From Megalonaias nervosa (taxonomy: Eukaryota > Mollusca > Bivalvia > Unionida > Unionidae), in contig JAECUM010096242.1 of NCBI GenBank assembly GCA_016617855.1, positions 1-64,000 of the forward strand: a DNA stretch of 64,000 nucleotides. The letters are read 5' to 3'. The translations under genes and the position numbers were made by a program. The notes under the pieces were generated by a model. It was given only the letters and a program-made list of their open reading frames with translations. It did no database searches and was not told the DNA's origin. This document shows positions 35,822-47,589 of the stretch, one piece after another; within the stretch, counting starts at the first letter, position 1, and every line of letters begins with the position of its first letter.

Positions 35822-36670
35822 CTACTCCGTCATGTGTGCAGACAAGTCACTTTGCATGAATTTGCTTAAAGGTAGATTTTTTTTCAGGTCAACTAAGACC
35901 CAATTTGAAGGTACATCTCCACTGTCCTTTAGTACTTTTAATTGATCCATCACCTGTGTTGAATACTGCTCATAGAATAGGGATTTAAGTTCCTCCTTGT
36001 AAAAGCTGCAAACAGTTAAATCTAGGGGTTGCAAATTATCTGTGCATGTGGGCAGCACAAACAATGGTATAATCCTGTTTTCCTTTAAGTGAGACATCAG
36101 CCTTTCTCAGCAATGTGCTTTGAAAACATCAAAAGATTACTACCACTGTTTGATTATAATGAGTGATTATGTTGAGTAAGTTGAAGCAAGTCACTACTGA
36201 GTTCATATAGCATATCAGAATTCTGTCAACAAACTTAATCATGGAATCATCATTGATCCAGTGAGTTTCTGTATATGTCATGTCCCAGCCACTAGGTAAT
36301 TTCACTCCTTGTGGAAAATACCTCTTTCCAGCATAGATTAGCTGGGGTGGCAGTAGCTGGTCTGAATTGGTGATAACAAGTAAAAGTGTTATTTGTCTTT
36401 TATCATCCAAGCCATGATATGGTCACCTACTCTGATCTCTTTGTTTCCACTGTTCAGTCACCACCTGGCACAAGCTGACATACATTCTGATCCCAAGTAA
36501 TTATCAATAAGTCAGACACATGATTATCATTTATCACAGTCCGCACTTTCTCACAAAACTCTGACTTAATATCCTTGAAATCTCTCAGCAGAGTTTTCAC
36601 ATTCTTTGTTCCCTTTTGCTTTACAAGGCAAATCCTCTTCAATAATGATCTTGCCCAGGACCTGTTAATA
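35822..36670 (-). pseudogene. Pogo/Tigger-like DDE transposase, catalytic and C-terminal part
   Basis: Read downward from 36670 in several frames: NRSWARSLLKRICLVKQKGT, then FKDIKSEFCEKVRTV, LLIITWDQN (the first catalytic D region of DDE_1), DDKRQITLLLVIT, LLPPQLIYAGK, LPSGWDMTYTETHWIN, TVVVIF followed by a frameshifted DVFKAH (second D), and RIIPLFVLPTCTDNLQPLDL (third D region). Block order matches pogo-class transposases that resemble jerky/CENP-B-type proteins. At least three frameshifts or stops make it dead. The N-terminal part lies across the 4,068-bp insertion, at 40741-41105. Confidence 0.88.
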
Positions 36671-36759
36671 CAGTGTGACCCCACTATAGCATGCTCTGTT
36701 ATAACACAAATTCGGATATAATACGATTTTGATGTAGCTCTCAAAATTACATATAGATG

Positions 36760-36990
36760 TATTTTTCTCATACTCAAATGTTTTTTTCTTTAATAAAAGT
36801 ACAAAAAGTAACATGTAAACAGTTTATTATCATTTTGGGGAAGAGATCATGTATGAATTCTAATAAAAGATGACAATGGTGTGGCTTGTGCAATTTCATA
36901 TACATGTATTTTTCTCCTACACGGAAATTTTTTGTTTCCTTTATAAAAGTACAAAAAATAACATGTAAAAAGTTTTTTTTCTGGGCTCAC
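36760..36990. repeat. Imperfect direct duplication near the left end of the 4-kb element
   Basis: GTATTTTTCTCATAC...TTAATAAAAGTACAAAAAGTAACATGTAAACAG near 36760-36820 recurs as GTATTTTTCTCCTAC...TTATAAAAGTACAAAAAATAACATGTAAAAAG near 36906-36972. Confidence 0.8.
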
Positions 36991-37755
36991 GCTGGCTTTG
37001 CCAATGTCGCAAATTGCAATTTATTTTCCTTACAGGTGACAAAATTGTTGAGTTTTTGTGTGATGTTGGCTGTTTAAACTTGTATATACAACCATGCATT
37101 TGGAGTAATGAAATTCAGCGGCACCATGAAAGAAAGCTGCAAACTTGATATAAAATGCACTGGAATTTATTTATTGTTAGTGAAACAAACTCTTTGTTCA
37201 TATTAACAAACCATTTTAAGAGTGCACTGTTATATCATAATCCTCTTATTCTGACATTTGGCCCGAGTACTGTATGCTGTGAGCTCCGCATGTTTTTTGT
37301 TTTTTTATATTTCTGGAAATGGAGGCAACCAGATGAGTCACTATCGCATGGATCTTTCAGACAAAATTGTGTCGGACTATCTGTTGCTCACCAGTAATTA
37401 ATATATTTATTTAGACTGACCTTTGTATGTGGATGGTAAGTAAAATTCTTCTTTTCACTCATAGAATTAAATCATTTAGTACACACATTTTCTGCAGTAA
37501 TCCCTGTCTGAACAGAACACCTGTGTGCCTTTTTTTTTTATAAAAAGATCTGACGCATGCGTGGAAGGCATCACTCGGCTACCAGAAATGTAAACCCCCC
37601 CCCACCAAAACCTAGTAACTGATTCAATTGATCAAACGATGGCGAATTCCTTTTGTTTTTCAAATGACACAGAAAAAGTAATTTTGCTGAAACTTTAAAG
37701 AAAACTGATTACCTTTGAAGCACCAATCATTCTGTATGTATATATACTAAGAAAA

Positions 37756-38553
37756 TTAAAAAAAAACAGTCTCAATCAATGTTCTATAATTATTTGATAT
37801 TGCCGCCACAATAAGAAACGGACATCTGTTTGGTCCTCCAAAGCTGTCCTTTAGTGGTAACTTCAATAACACATGCACCCTCATCAAAGAAAGCTGACGA
37901 CAATCTTCAATAACATCAAGGAACCTTTCATCAAAGTAAGTCAACACCAAATTGAAATAAAAGCAATGGAATCTGATGGATTGTTGCATTTTTCAAAGTG
38001 ACTGGAACATGTTTATTGTGATGTAAAAGTTTCATTTTTGCTGGAAGAAAAATTATGTTTTTGGATGCTACCAATAGCGGCATAAAACGCAAATTAAATT
38101 TCTGATCTTTTGAAACTATAGATATTGGGCCGTCAAGTCAACTGAAGATGGGGTATTTTGCAAAGATGTTTGTTAAACTTTTTAATTTGTTCATGTTTTC
38201 ATTTCCCTATGAATAGCCTCATCCCCTGGGTGGACTTGGCAAGATTATAGCCATCTTCAGCTGACCAAAATCTAGACCAATTTAAGTACATGTACATGTA
38301 GCATGTAAACAGTTATAGCCCCTTTCGGTAACCTCGTTATCTGCCCTTTCTTTCTGAACTCTTTAGTGTATGGCGGTTGTGTTAGAAGCATTTCTGGTAG
38401 GTATTGCTGCTGGTCACATTCACTGATTGCAACACAGAACGAAGTGAATGAATTATATTTCTTGCTATGGGCAAACTTTCCAATTAGATGCTCTAAATAA
38501 ATGCGCGATGAAGTAATTAATGGACAATTGTTAGGCACAATGGATACAATCAT
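37756..38553 (-). pseudogene. Unrecognised coding-like stretch inside the 4-kb element
   Basis: Successive minus-strand frames give YLEHLIGKFAHSKKYNSFTS, FCVAISECDQQQYLPEMLLT, then after a frameshift WSAEDGYNLAKSTQGMRLFI, and near 37800 FFDEGACVIEVTTKGQLWRT. The amino-acid composition looks protein-like and frames change at short distances, as in a decayed gene. I do not recognise the family. It may be an element-encoded product or captured host sequence; it could also be chance. Confidence 0.3.
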
Positions 38554-38677
38554 ATGTCAAAGGGTATGTGTATAACCTGTGCAGATACTTGCAACTGAAA
38601 ATTTTAAAAAAGGTAGAAGATAATTTGGGAATAATAAAATAGTGAACACACAATTCCTTGACAAATCAACAACAACA

Positions 38678-38687
38678 GCACACACAC

Positions 38688-38723
<36 letters not shown>
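38678..38723. repeat. (CA)n microsatellite
   Basis: About 22 CA units with one CG interruption. Confidence 0.97.
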
Positions 38724-38725
<2 letters not shown>

Positions 38726-38819
38726 AATTACAGTTAAACTGAATGCTGAAGGTAGCATTTTATTTAAGTAAGTCAATTATGAAACTTCATTCATGATTAT
38801 GTTTATGCAAAACACTTAG

Positions 38820-39240
38820 AATATGCATCTGATGATGAAATCCTTCTGGTAACCTTCATTAATTAAACTAATCACGTACAAATAAAATAAATAATTTCCA
38901 ATGCGTACTTTGTTTCCATTACGCAAAAGCTTTATACTATCAAAAAATTCAGCAATGAACATTATTTCATGTGTTTGTTTCCATTTGCATACGATGATTG
39001 CATACCATCTCAAACAGGCACAATTCATGCAATTATTATCACCAATTTTGAAAATTAGTTCTCTTTTCTGTTGTGCAATTCAAACAGATATTTATGCATC
39101 TGATGACTAAAAACTTCTTTTGATCCTTTTGAATGGAAAAATAAAAAAACAAAAAATAATTGCCATTGCTTATTTTATTGCCATTGCATTCCATTTCTCC
39201 ATTGCGTATTTTAATTCTACTGCGTTCCACTTTTTCATTG
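38820..39240. repeat. ~270-bp imperfect tandem duplication
   Basis: TATGCATCTGATGA followed by a TTCTTTTGATCC/CCTTCTGGTAACC segment, an A-rich stretch and CCAATGCGTACTTTGTTTCCATT-like sequence occurs near 38823 and again near 39093. The second copy ends in repeated CCATTGCGTATTTTA units. Confidence 0.55.
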
Positions 39241-39967
39241 CGTATTTTAGTCTTACCAATATATAATCCACTGATCAAGTTCCACAACAACTAGACCATT
39301 AATCAAAGTTCTTTTACAAATGGTGAACTGTATACTGTTTTATCTGTGGGCACTTCTCCATCCTTTAGCTATGTTACGCTATCAGCCTTTGAATTGTCCC
39401 CTCCCCCCACAAGCCATCCAAAAATTTTAAAGGCTATGATGTGTTTATGTATCCCTCAAAGTGCAGGTGTTTGTTTTTCTGTAATAAATCAAAAAGAATT
39501 TGGAAGAAAAACAAAGTTTGTATTATTTTTGTTCAGGAGTTGCTCTTTGCAATTTGCATTTTATTATTTTACAGTGGGTTGTAGTCCCTGGAGCTGGTCC
39601 CTTTGTTTTCCTTCCTGGTATATTTTTTATGACATTTACTTCCCTCTTCAATCACTAGGTCTTCGGGCAAGTTTCTATATCATAGTCCCTAAGCTTTTAG
39701 TGATTTGGCCAAGGATGAGTCTAATGTCCTGTGTGTTGTATGTGCATGCTATATTGTTTTAATCATGCAATACTGTATTTGTGTTAGGAATGGACTTTTT
39801 ATATATTTTTAATTTGTATTGAATCTTTTTATTTACTCTGCTTATTTACATACAAAAAAGACAAAAATGGTGTTAAGTTATAACAGTTGTATAAAATTAT
39901 GTGTTGTGATGGTTATCCAGTTTTGGTCTAGTAATTAAGTTCTAAATAGTTGTGAGACCAGAGTATG

Positions 39968-39972
<5 letters not shown>

Positions 39973-40057
<85 letters not shown>
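39973..40057. repeat. (TA)n-(GA)n microsatellite
   Basis: About 26 TA units, a TG step, then about 12 GA units. The open frame across it is spurious. Confidence 0.97.
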
Positions 40058-40058
<1 letters not shown>

Positions 40059-40740
40059 CTTTATTGCATTGCTGTATACATATGTATTTGCGCAGTCCTT
40101 TCCCCCAATACTAACTGAATACAGTGAGAGGGGTTAGAAATCACTCAGCACTGCTTTATGCTTAACTAAATAAAAAATGCTTGGCAACAACAGATTCGTA
40201 AGTGATGATAGCAGTTATCTTCTTGTTCAGTGGCTTAATTACCTACTGGATGTAATAAATGCCTAATATGAGAGGGAGATAACTAGGTTACCAAAAGCAT
40301 CTATAGCCATGTGCTATTTGTGACAGTTGTAGTGAACTGTTTAGTGAAAATTGTATATATATATCAAAACGACTGCCATTTTTTAAAGATATGTTATTTG
40401 TGTTTTCTAATGGGATGCGAGTCGTACATGAATTATATAATGTGATCTATACTCAAATTCATCAATATATTATATACATATGGCAGTCCTTAACGAATTA
40501 TGGATTGTACTACACAAATGTTAGTTGTCAATATACAAGTGTTTTTCAGACTAGTTTATCTTTATTTAATCAAAAGCACGTATTTCTGTGCATGCATTTA
40601 TTACCCCCTCCCCCAATATTTTAGGTAAATGTATCATTTTCTTTTGCTAACGGACCTGGTTGGTTATAACATGGTTCAGTATATAACGCGGTCGGGTTCT
40701 ATTAACCCAAACCACAGTGTTAAAGTTGGGTCACACTGTA

Positions 40741-41105
40741 TTAATGTGTCCTCTGTACCTTTCCAGTTGATGTTTAGAGTATTTTTTAACAATTCTTTCA
40801 GCACCAGCCATCACAATATGCACATCAATAACACTTCCATTCACCTTATGTATCTAATTCTGGACCACAAGGTCAAGGCCACCCAGCAACAATGGGTTCT
40901 TACGGGGTGATTTCGGCAGGCCTGTCATGTCAACTCCACCATCTTTGTTCAGTTTAATATATTGATTCCACATACTGCAGACCATTGTTTTCTGACTTTC
41001 TTCCCAAGCTTGATAGTGAATGTTCTTACTGCTTTGGAAATTCCATTTTCAATTCAGTATCTTGCAATTTTAGCTCCAGTGTGGTCATCGTATGATATGT
41101 ACTTG
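40741..41105 (-). pseudogene. Pogo/Tigger-like transposase, N-terminal part
   Basis: The minus strand reads YISYDDHTGAKIARY, then IENGISKAVRTFTIKLGKKV (DNA-binding helix-turn-helix region) and KSPRKNPLLLGGLDLVVQN, HKVNGSVIDVHIVMAGAERI, VKKYSKHQLERYRGHI up to the insertion junction. This is the conserved region preceding the (K/R)SWA motif that resumes at 36670 on the far side of the 4-kb element. Stops interrupt it. Confidence 0.85.
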
Positions 41106-41109
41106 CCTT

Positions 41110-41800
41110 GTTTAAGCTTACAGGAAATATGGAATATCTAGACAGTTTCACCAGCATCATTTGCAGTTTGCAGAAAAAGAGCTTCTCTCCTATCAAAGTA
41201 TTTCTTAGGATCAGAATGCCCACGATAGTAGAAGATTTTACTTCAAGTTTTCCACTCTTTAACCACTTTTATTTTAACAACATTTTGATTTTAACTTCTG
41301 AGGTGTAATTCACTTTTGGCAGAACTGTTTATACATGGAAAATATTTTAGTTCCTGATAATAATACATTGGAGTATGACACCAGGGATGAATAAGCTTGC
41401 CAAATGACTAATGAGGGGAGACTGGAAGAAACCACAACACAAGATTAATTTATTAAGAAAACACATGAATAAAACTGCACTTCATACCCATGAGTCTTCT
41501 TGTTTTTATATAAAGCCGGAATATTATCAGTGTCTCGAGGTACAGTTTGGTATGTGACCATCACACAAGGTCAGGGTATATATTAGACTATACTATTTGT
41601 TTATTATAGTAATATCTTTTCTGATGAATGCAATTTATATAAGGTTTACTATATTTGGATTCAGTTGCTATAAAGTTTACTACTGATGAGAAAAAATATG
41701 AAAAATGATTGTAATATGTGAAATGTAAAATCTGCTAGAACACTTGTTTGACTTTACACTTCAACATTAGCATAAAACTTATTTGCATTGAATTGATATA
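41110..41800. other. Gene-free intronic stretch
   Basis: Nothing recognised. The outer transposon end must lie here but no terminal inverted repeat was identified. Confidence 0.4.
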
Positions 41801-41817
41801 ATTGGAAATAAATTGGC

Positions 41818-42270
41818 AAAGTCAGTGAGGATAACACTTACAATGACTTAGACAAGTAGTAAATTATAATAAAAAAACATAAATAAATTATATTTTTTAT
41901 AGATTGCTAGATTAATCAGGTACTGTTGAATTGAAGTTAGAATGTCAAAGTTGGTGAGGATAACAGTCACAATGACTTGGACATTTGAGCTTCTTATGAA
42001 AATGTCGGAATTATTTGTATCAAGTGTTAGATTAAGTGATGATTAAATCTGATTGAGAATGTCAAATTGGTGAGGACAACATTCACAATATCTGGAACAT
42101 TCTATTTCTCTAAGAACATTTTTGGACCTTAATTTAAGAAAATAATTATCTATTTGCACCATAATGAAATTTCTCAGTTATGCATTCTGCTTCATAAAAT
42201 TAATTAGAGAAATTATTACATAAAAAACTAAAAGTATCGGTCTGTGAGGACAACACTCACTTGACAATAT
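41818..42270. repeat. Degenerate ~120-bp repeat (four units)
   Basis: GTCAGTGAGGATAACACTTACAATGACTTAGAC recurs in modified form near 41942, 42057 and 42234 (GAATGTCAAAGTTGGTGAGG, ACTCAC...). Spacing is irregular. Confidence 0.6.
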
Positions 42271-42279
42271 GACTGAGTT

Positions 42280-44630
42280 CTTTTAACAAATGATAAAACA
42301 ATTTGTAGTTTGCTTGTAAAATAAATTAGAAATAAACAGAAGTTATATAATTTATAAGAGAGAAAGGAAATAAAAAAATTCCTTAAATAAATATTGCTTT
42401 GTGCTTAAATAAACTATAAACAAAAACTTAATGTCCAAGTTATCACCTAAAGTTCCAAAACTTCATAAAGAAAAATAATAGACTAAATAAACATAAATAA
42501 TTAAAAAAAACCTCAAGATTATTGTGTTGTGACTATATGAAAGCAGTTGAGCTGACTGCCCACAATACTCTAGTGATGAAACCATACAAAAACAACAACT
42601 AACAGAGCCCATAAAACCCAGAGAACCAGCAAAATCCAAAGAGCCCACTAAACCCCACAAAGTTTGTTATAATATTCGAACAAGCATGAGCTAGTATGGC
42701 AAAAGTACATTTAGTAAATATGCACAATGACTATATAAACAAATTACCAACTCAATATTTTACACATTACTACCTTATGATTGTATCCCCTCCTCAATCA
42801 GTTCATTTTTCATGGCACATACTGTGTTTATGCATTGCTCATACAATGGTTTGGAACTTGTGTTAAGTTATACACTCATACAATATTACATAGGTTGACC
42901 ACAAGACAAGGTAAGTCAGCATGTGTTTGTACCAAGGGAAACAATGAAGAAACAAAAACTTAAATACAATGACGTACAAAAACTAAACAATGACGGCTAT
43001 AAACACATTTAGTAGGTATCATACAATCTTAAATGAGAAACTAAAAATACTCATTGGTCAAATTATCAAGGATGCCAGCCACCAGCACTGACACTCCCTC
43101 TTTTTGCTAACTCAAAACAGGTAGACTATATAACAGCTAACAATTATTTAAAGAAATAAACAAAATATAGAATCACAGAAAACTATTAATGTTAACTTAT
43201 TTGGCAAATTCACTAGTAATGCACTGATTAAAAAAAAAAAATCGATGCCAAATTGGACAGCTGGTATCGATAGTGTTTACTGTATACATGCATGTATATT
43301 TCACCCCAAAAATGCAGGTTATTATTACATTGTCGAGGAAAAAAAGAGATTTACAGTCATTGGCTTCGTTTAAGTGCCTAATCCCTAACTGTTGAGAACT
43401 TTATGCTTTAATAGTGGTCTTTAAGTACAAATGAGAACCTAATTAATTAAGATTCATAGCGGTATTAAATCTGTTAGCTCTGATGAGTGGAAAAAAATTC
43501 AGCATTTTCTTCAAGATCATCCCATTTACACCAGATGTTAGCAGTGAATAATTTAACTGCTCAGCTTAATTATTGTAGTATGGATTAAACCTGTCACTTG
43601 CACATGGAAATGAATGTCAGTATACTAGTAAACTTGTACAGCGACATTTGTTTTTTTTATATTTTCTTTGTAAATGATAGATCAACGAAATTAGGAAGAC
43701 ACGAAAATGTATTTTTCACCCGAAACCACAAAATTTGAAACCAACAACTTAAATGTGTTGTAGAGTATACATAATCTTGTGGTACCAAACACATGATATT
43801 TTAATAAGTGGTGATGTCACTAGTCAAAATATAATGTTACCACAAAGATGAAATATATCAATTATTTATGCAGGAAAAGAAAATCTTCTGTTACTATACA
43901 ACTGCTATTACTATACTTGCTCCAAAATCAAGGCTTAGAAGGTTCAGCTTACTCCTCAACACAACACCCACCTTTTCATAAATTCACCTTACTTTCATAA
44001 GCTGATTATATAAATATTAGTGTTTATGGCAGCAGGATTGGCTTGACCTGATATGTAGCAGTAAATGACATTTTGTAAACTATTGGATCATATCTGACCA
44101 AAAAGCAAGTCTGCTTCAGCAATGCATCACAGCAGGTTTATCACTTTTGTCAAGTATAGTGAAATAACTTCATAAAGACATGCATGGTGTTGAAGAAAAA
44201 AAAATTTCAGCAAAAATTAATTTCCATGTTTGAAATGTAATGTGGTTTCTATGTATTTGTTCTAGCTTGCAAAGTACTGGCTTTTGTCTCTGTATGTATA
44301 ACTTCTGTTGGCACACAATCAAGTGTCACAAGGCATGATGGGAAATCTTGTATTTTGACATGTAAATATATAAGGATATATTTGTCACATGTGAAAATAT
44401 AGGAATGAGAAAAACATGAAAATTATTTTGCCAATAATTTGCTATACATCACACTAAAGTATATAATAAATGGATCATACACAATCTGGCAACAGTCCAT
44501 AATCAATATACCAATTACCTACAAGGATAAAGACATGTACTCAGTCTGCAAATGAAATGTGGATTTGTGTGTACATGCGATGACACAAAAAAAACTGCAT
44601 ACCTATCAAACCAGTCTGCAACTGGCTCTA
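42280..44630. other. Gene-free intronic stretch
   Basis: A short imperfect repeat (AGAGCCCATAAAACCC, AGAGCCCACTAAACCCC) lies at 42605-42660. No gene or transposon was recognised. Confidence 0.4.
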
Positions 44631-44636
44631 TCAAGT

Positions 44637-44830
44637 AAGGGCTGTTCCAGTAAAACATATATCCCCCCTGGGGACGGCACTTCAAAAAAACTTCTCTAGG
44701 AGGTTGTGTTTCGAACTGTTTTGATTCTGACAGTGGAAGGTTGATTAGGAAAATTACTTCTGTTGTGGGTTGTGTTAACAAAATGAGAAATCGCTGGTAC
44801 GGTTGTCAGAAAAAAAACAACCGAATATAT
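44637..44830 (+). mobile_element. MITE with GGGCTGTTCCAGTAAAACAT end, copy 1
   Basis: The end is followed by a pyrimidine/purine-rich CCCCCCTGGGGACGGCACTT and, further in, ACTTCTGTTGTGGGTTG. The mirror copy at 52500-52645 carries the same blocks. This terminus is one I associate with bivalve genomes. Confidence 0.65.
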
Positions 44831-45284
44831 ATTTAAAATCGCATCTAACCTCCTCCTAGCAGTCTAACGTGAATAAAAACATTGGGTCAGAAACGATGCC
44901 AGTACACACAAGTGCACCTAATTTGTACGAATTCACATACTTTTAAAACAGTGATACGCGTTCTGCAAATTACGTCAACGTCGCGGATATAAAACATGCT
45001 TTGTGCAGTATGCAATTTTTATTCAGCTTTTAACTTTAAAAGTGCATTTCATGACGTAATTCGCACTGCCAGTCGCAGTATCGCAGCATTTCATGCGACA
45101 TCCAGATTCAGGAAGGCAAACGTTAAAATAGCTGGATACTTCAGTTCGACATGAATGGCTGTTAAACTAAATTTGACTGGTTCATTGGGCCCTGGAACAA
45201 ATATTTTATGGAGTTTTAACCTTACTTTCAACATGGAAGTTTTACAAATGCGTGTTTCAAATAAGGGCCCCACAGAAAACCAAA

Positions 45285-45564
45285 ATGGCTGAATCACAAC
45301 AGGGTTTGTCGTCAGATGACATTTTCAGTCGGCAAATACTGGCTGGTGATATCTATGATGACAATGAATTTCATGTATATCAGTCTATTGGACATTGGAA
45401 AAATGTCACTTGAAATACCAGTGTGTGATTTTGGGCCCAAAGTTGATGTTGAGTGCGAGTTCAATGTACGTGTTGGATGGACAGGATGCCAGTTATATTT
45501 GTTCAAGATACCCATGTCTGAACAAGCAGACTATGGGAATGTTGGACTTAAAACCCTAATATAG
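45285..45564 (+). other. Unrecognised short coding-like segment
   Basis: An ATG at 45285 opens MAESQQGLSSDDIFSRQILA and runs 42 codons to a TGA. One frame over, EIPVCDFGPKVDVECEFNVR continues to 45564. CRE-like TGACGTAAT (45051) and GATATAAAACATG (44994) lie upstream. It could be the start of an unknown intronic gene or a decayed element. No family was recognised. Confidence 0.2.
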
Positions 45565-45759
45565 CATTATGGAAGAGAAAAAGATCTGGCATTAGAGGCA
45601 GCAAAGCACTGATTCAAGGAAGTGAATCTTTGGCAGGGTTCATGTTAGTGAAAACTTTTCTCTTTGGAACAGAGATATCAAAGAGAATACCCATGAGGCC
45701 ATACCTGTGAGATGTTGAAAATTGCACAACCATAAAGAACAGTAACTTGTTCAAGCTAG

Positions 45760-45925
45760 TTATGCATATGCGTTTCAGACAACAGGCAGTGAAAGGGAGT
45801 TCTCAGCACAGAATAATATTCGTACACAGAGGAGGAGGATCATATTAAATTCAGAAACAATAGATTAATGCTCATAGGGTACATCAGAGAATCCCCATAC
45901 AACCTAATTAAGTGTGTGTAGATCT
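45760..45925 (+). pseudogene. hAT transposase C-terminal dimerisation remnant
   Basis: FQTTGSEREFSAQNNIRTQR and RRIILNSETID, then after a one-base shift LMLIGYIRESPYNL. This matches the hAT C-terminal block (SxSERxFSxxNxIxTxxRxxL...LMxI). It lies upstream, on the same strand, of an N-terminal hAT piece at 47590, so the two are not one simply deleted element. Confidence 0.75.
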
Positions 45926-45999
45926 CTAGCTGGCAGAACCATTATGGCAACAAAAGATTTATAACACTAACTTTCATATCATGCAGATGTATTACCAAA

Positions 46000-46880
46000 T
46001 GAAGTACATGCTCTCTCTCTGCAAAAATTGAATGACATTAAACATAAGGAACTGACTGAAATGTGCAAACTCAAAGCAAGATGGATAAAATTTGTCCTGT
46101 TTGTGTTTGGTTATTCCTATGTATATTTTAAGGATGTTGATATTTTCTGCAGACCTTTTGGCACTTAGTTCCAAGCCATCATTTGGTGTTTGTATTACAA
46201 ATTGGATTACTATTACCTAGTACACAACATTTTGAAGCAGTGTCATTAACTAATGATGAAACTGATGAAAAAATACTTGATGTCATTCTGATATATGGAT
46301 TCTTTACTACACTACTAATCTGTTCATCCTGATTCTTGTTTTTACCATCTCCTTTAGTTTTACTGGTACCAATACTTTTAATAAAACTGTAACTTCTATT
46401 TTCTTACAATCTAAATATTTGTGATCATGTAGTATTGTCAAAAGGTAAAATGTGCTTAGTTTTGTTATAAAATCTAAAACTATTAATTAGCAAGGGACTA
46501 AAGTAAAAAGTGGGTCCACTTCATGTGTGCAAAAACTATTACCATATTACAGTGTAGTTAGAAACAACAGAATAGTTGGACAAGATGTATTTTGCAAAGT
46601 TATAGAACCAACACTCATATCATAACCACATATTCCATTTAAATAATACTATTATTATTTCTGCATATTCCTATCAGTTTTTCCCAAGTGGTATTAATTT
46701 CCTGATCTGATGTTGTTCGTTTCTTGTGCAATTTTTACACATCAAGGATTCTCAATATCATTAAAAAACAATGTAATCTGCATCAAATTGAGTTGTTTGA
46801 GAAGAAACATATGTTTTGACTATGTATGCAGTGTTTTATCCACCCATGTGTCAAATACGCAGACTTTTCAGATCTGGCGC
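46000..46880. other. Gene-free intronic stretch
   Basis: No gene or repeat recognised. Confidence 0.45.
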
Positions 46881-46887
46881 ACAAAAG

Positions 46888-47030
46888 TCATCGATGGTAC
46901 ATAAATTGACGCACCCCAATGTTATATTTTGCTGATTAACACAAAACATGGGTTTGGTCTAAAAATCGTCGACGGTATGTAAATTGACGCACACCAATGT
47001 TACGTTTTGCTGATTAACACAAAATAGAGG
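46888..47030. repeat. 78-bp tandem repeat, two copies
   Basis: TAAATTGACGCAC, CCAATGTTA and TTTTGCTGATTAACACAAAA recur exactly 78 bp apart (46902 and 46980). CpG-containing and just upstream of the hAT N-terminal fragment, so it may be subterminal element sequence. Confidence 0.85.
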
Positions 47031-47589
47031 TTGCTCTAACTGCTTTATTGGCTAGATTACAACTCTTCCAAACAGGGAAAACATGCGCACATCAGTTCTT
47101 ACGCTGATGTTATCATAATACATAGGGTTACAAGTGAGTGTGGAGCCTGGAGCTGACCTTATGTGACCTGTAACTGTCGCATCATTTGTAGCAACAGGAT
47201 GTTAGAGCCATATAATCACCACACACAAGAAAGAGGTGGAAAATAAATACGTGATTTTAAAGTGATTCTCACAAAAAACTATTATTTTATGCGCATCCTT
47301 GTCACGCAATGAAGCAACAATTTCCATTTGTTCAATTGTATGCCTTGCATTGTTCCAAGATACTGTCAGCGTTCAACTGAAAATGGCGTCCAAGGCAAAC
47401 AAATTAAAATAGATCCGAAATAAATGAAATTATTATTTGGATCATGTTTTTACAACTGACCGTCGAGAATAGTATTGTTATCGAACTAGTGAAGCCTTCA
47501 TCATCTAAAGACAAGATACCAGTTACTTGTAAGATAAAACATAATTTTGTGCAGCAATAGCTGAAAGCATACAGCTGGCTACATTTTCA

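Larger units (their letters stand above)
36671..40738. mobile_element. 4,068-bp pogo-type element inserted into the transposase gene
   Basis: Ends are inverted: CAGTGTGACCCC on the left and GGGTCACACTG on the right, with TA flanking each (36669-36670 and 40739-40740), as for Tc1/mariner/pogo elements. Subterminal TTATAACAC/GATATAATACG motifs on the left and TATATAACGCGG on the right are typical of pogo-type termini. The interior holds an imperfect 125-bp duplication, a coding-like stretch, a (CA)n and a (TA)n(GA)n microsatellite, but no recognisable transposase, so it looks non-autonomous. Confidence 0.8.

Noticed and set aside
39346..39762. 138-residue plus-strand open frame
   Set aside because: Cysteine- and aromatic-rich composition from T-rich DNA, no domain, lies inside the non-autonomous 4-kb element; probably chance.
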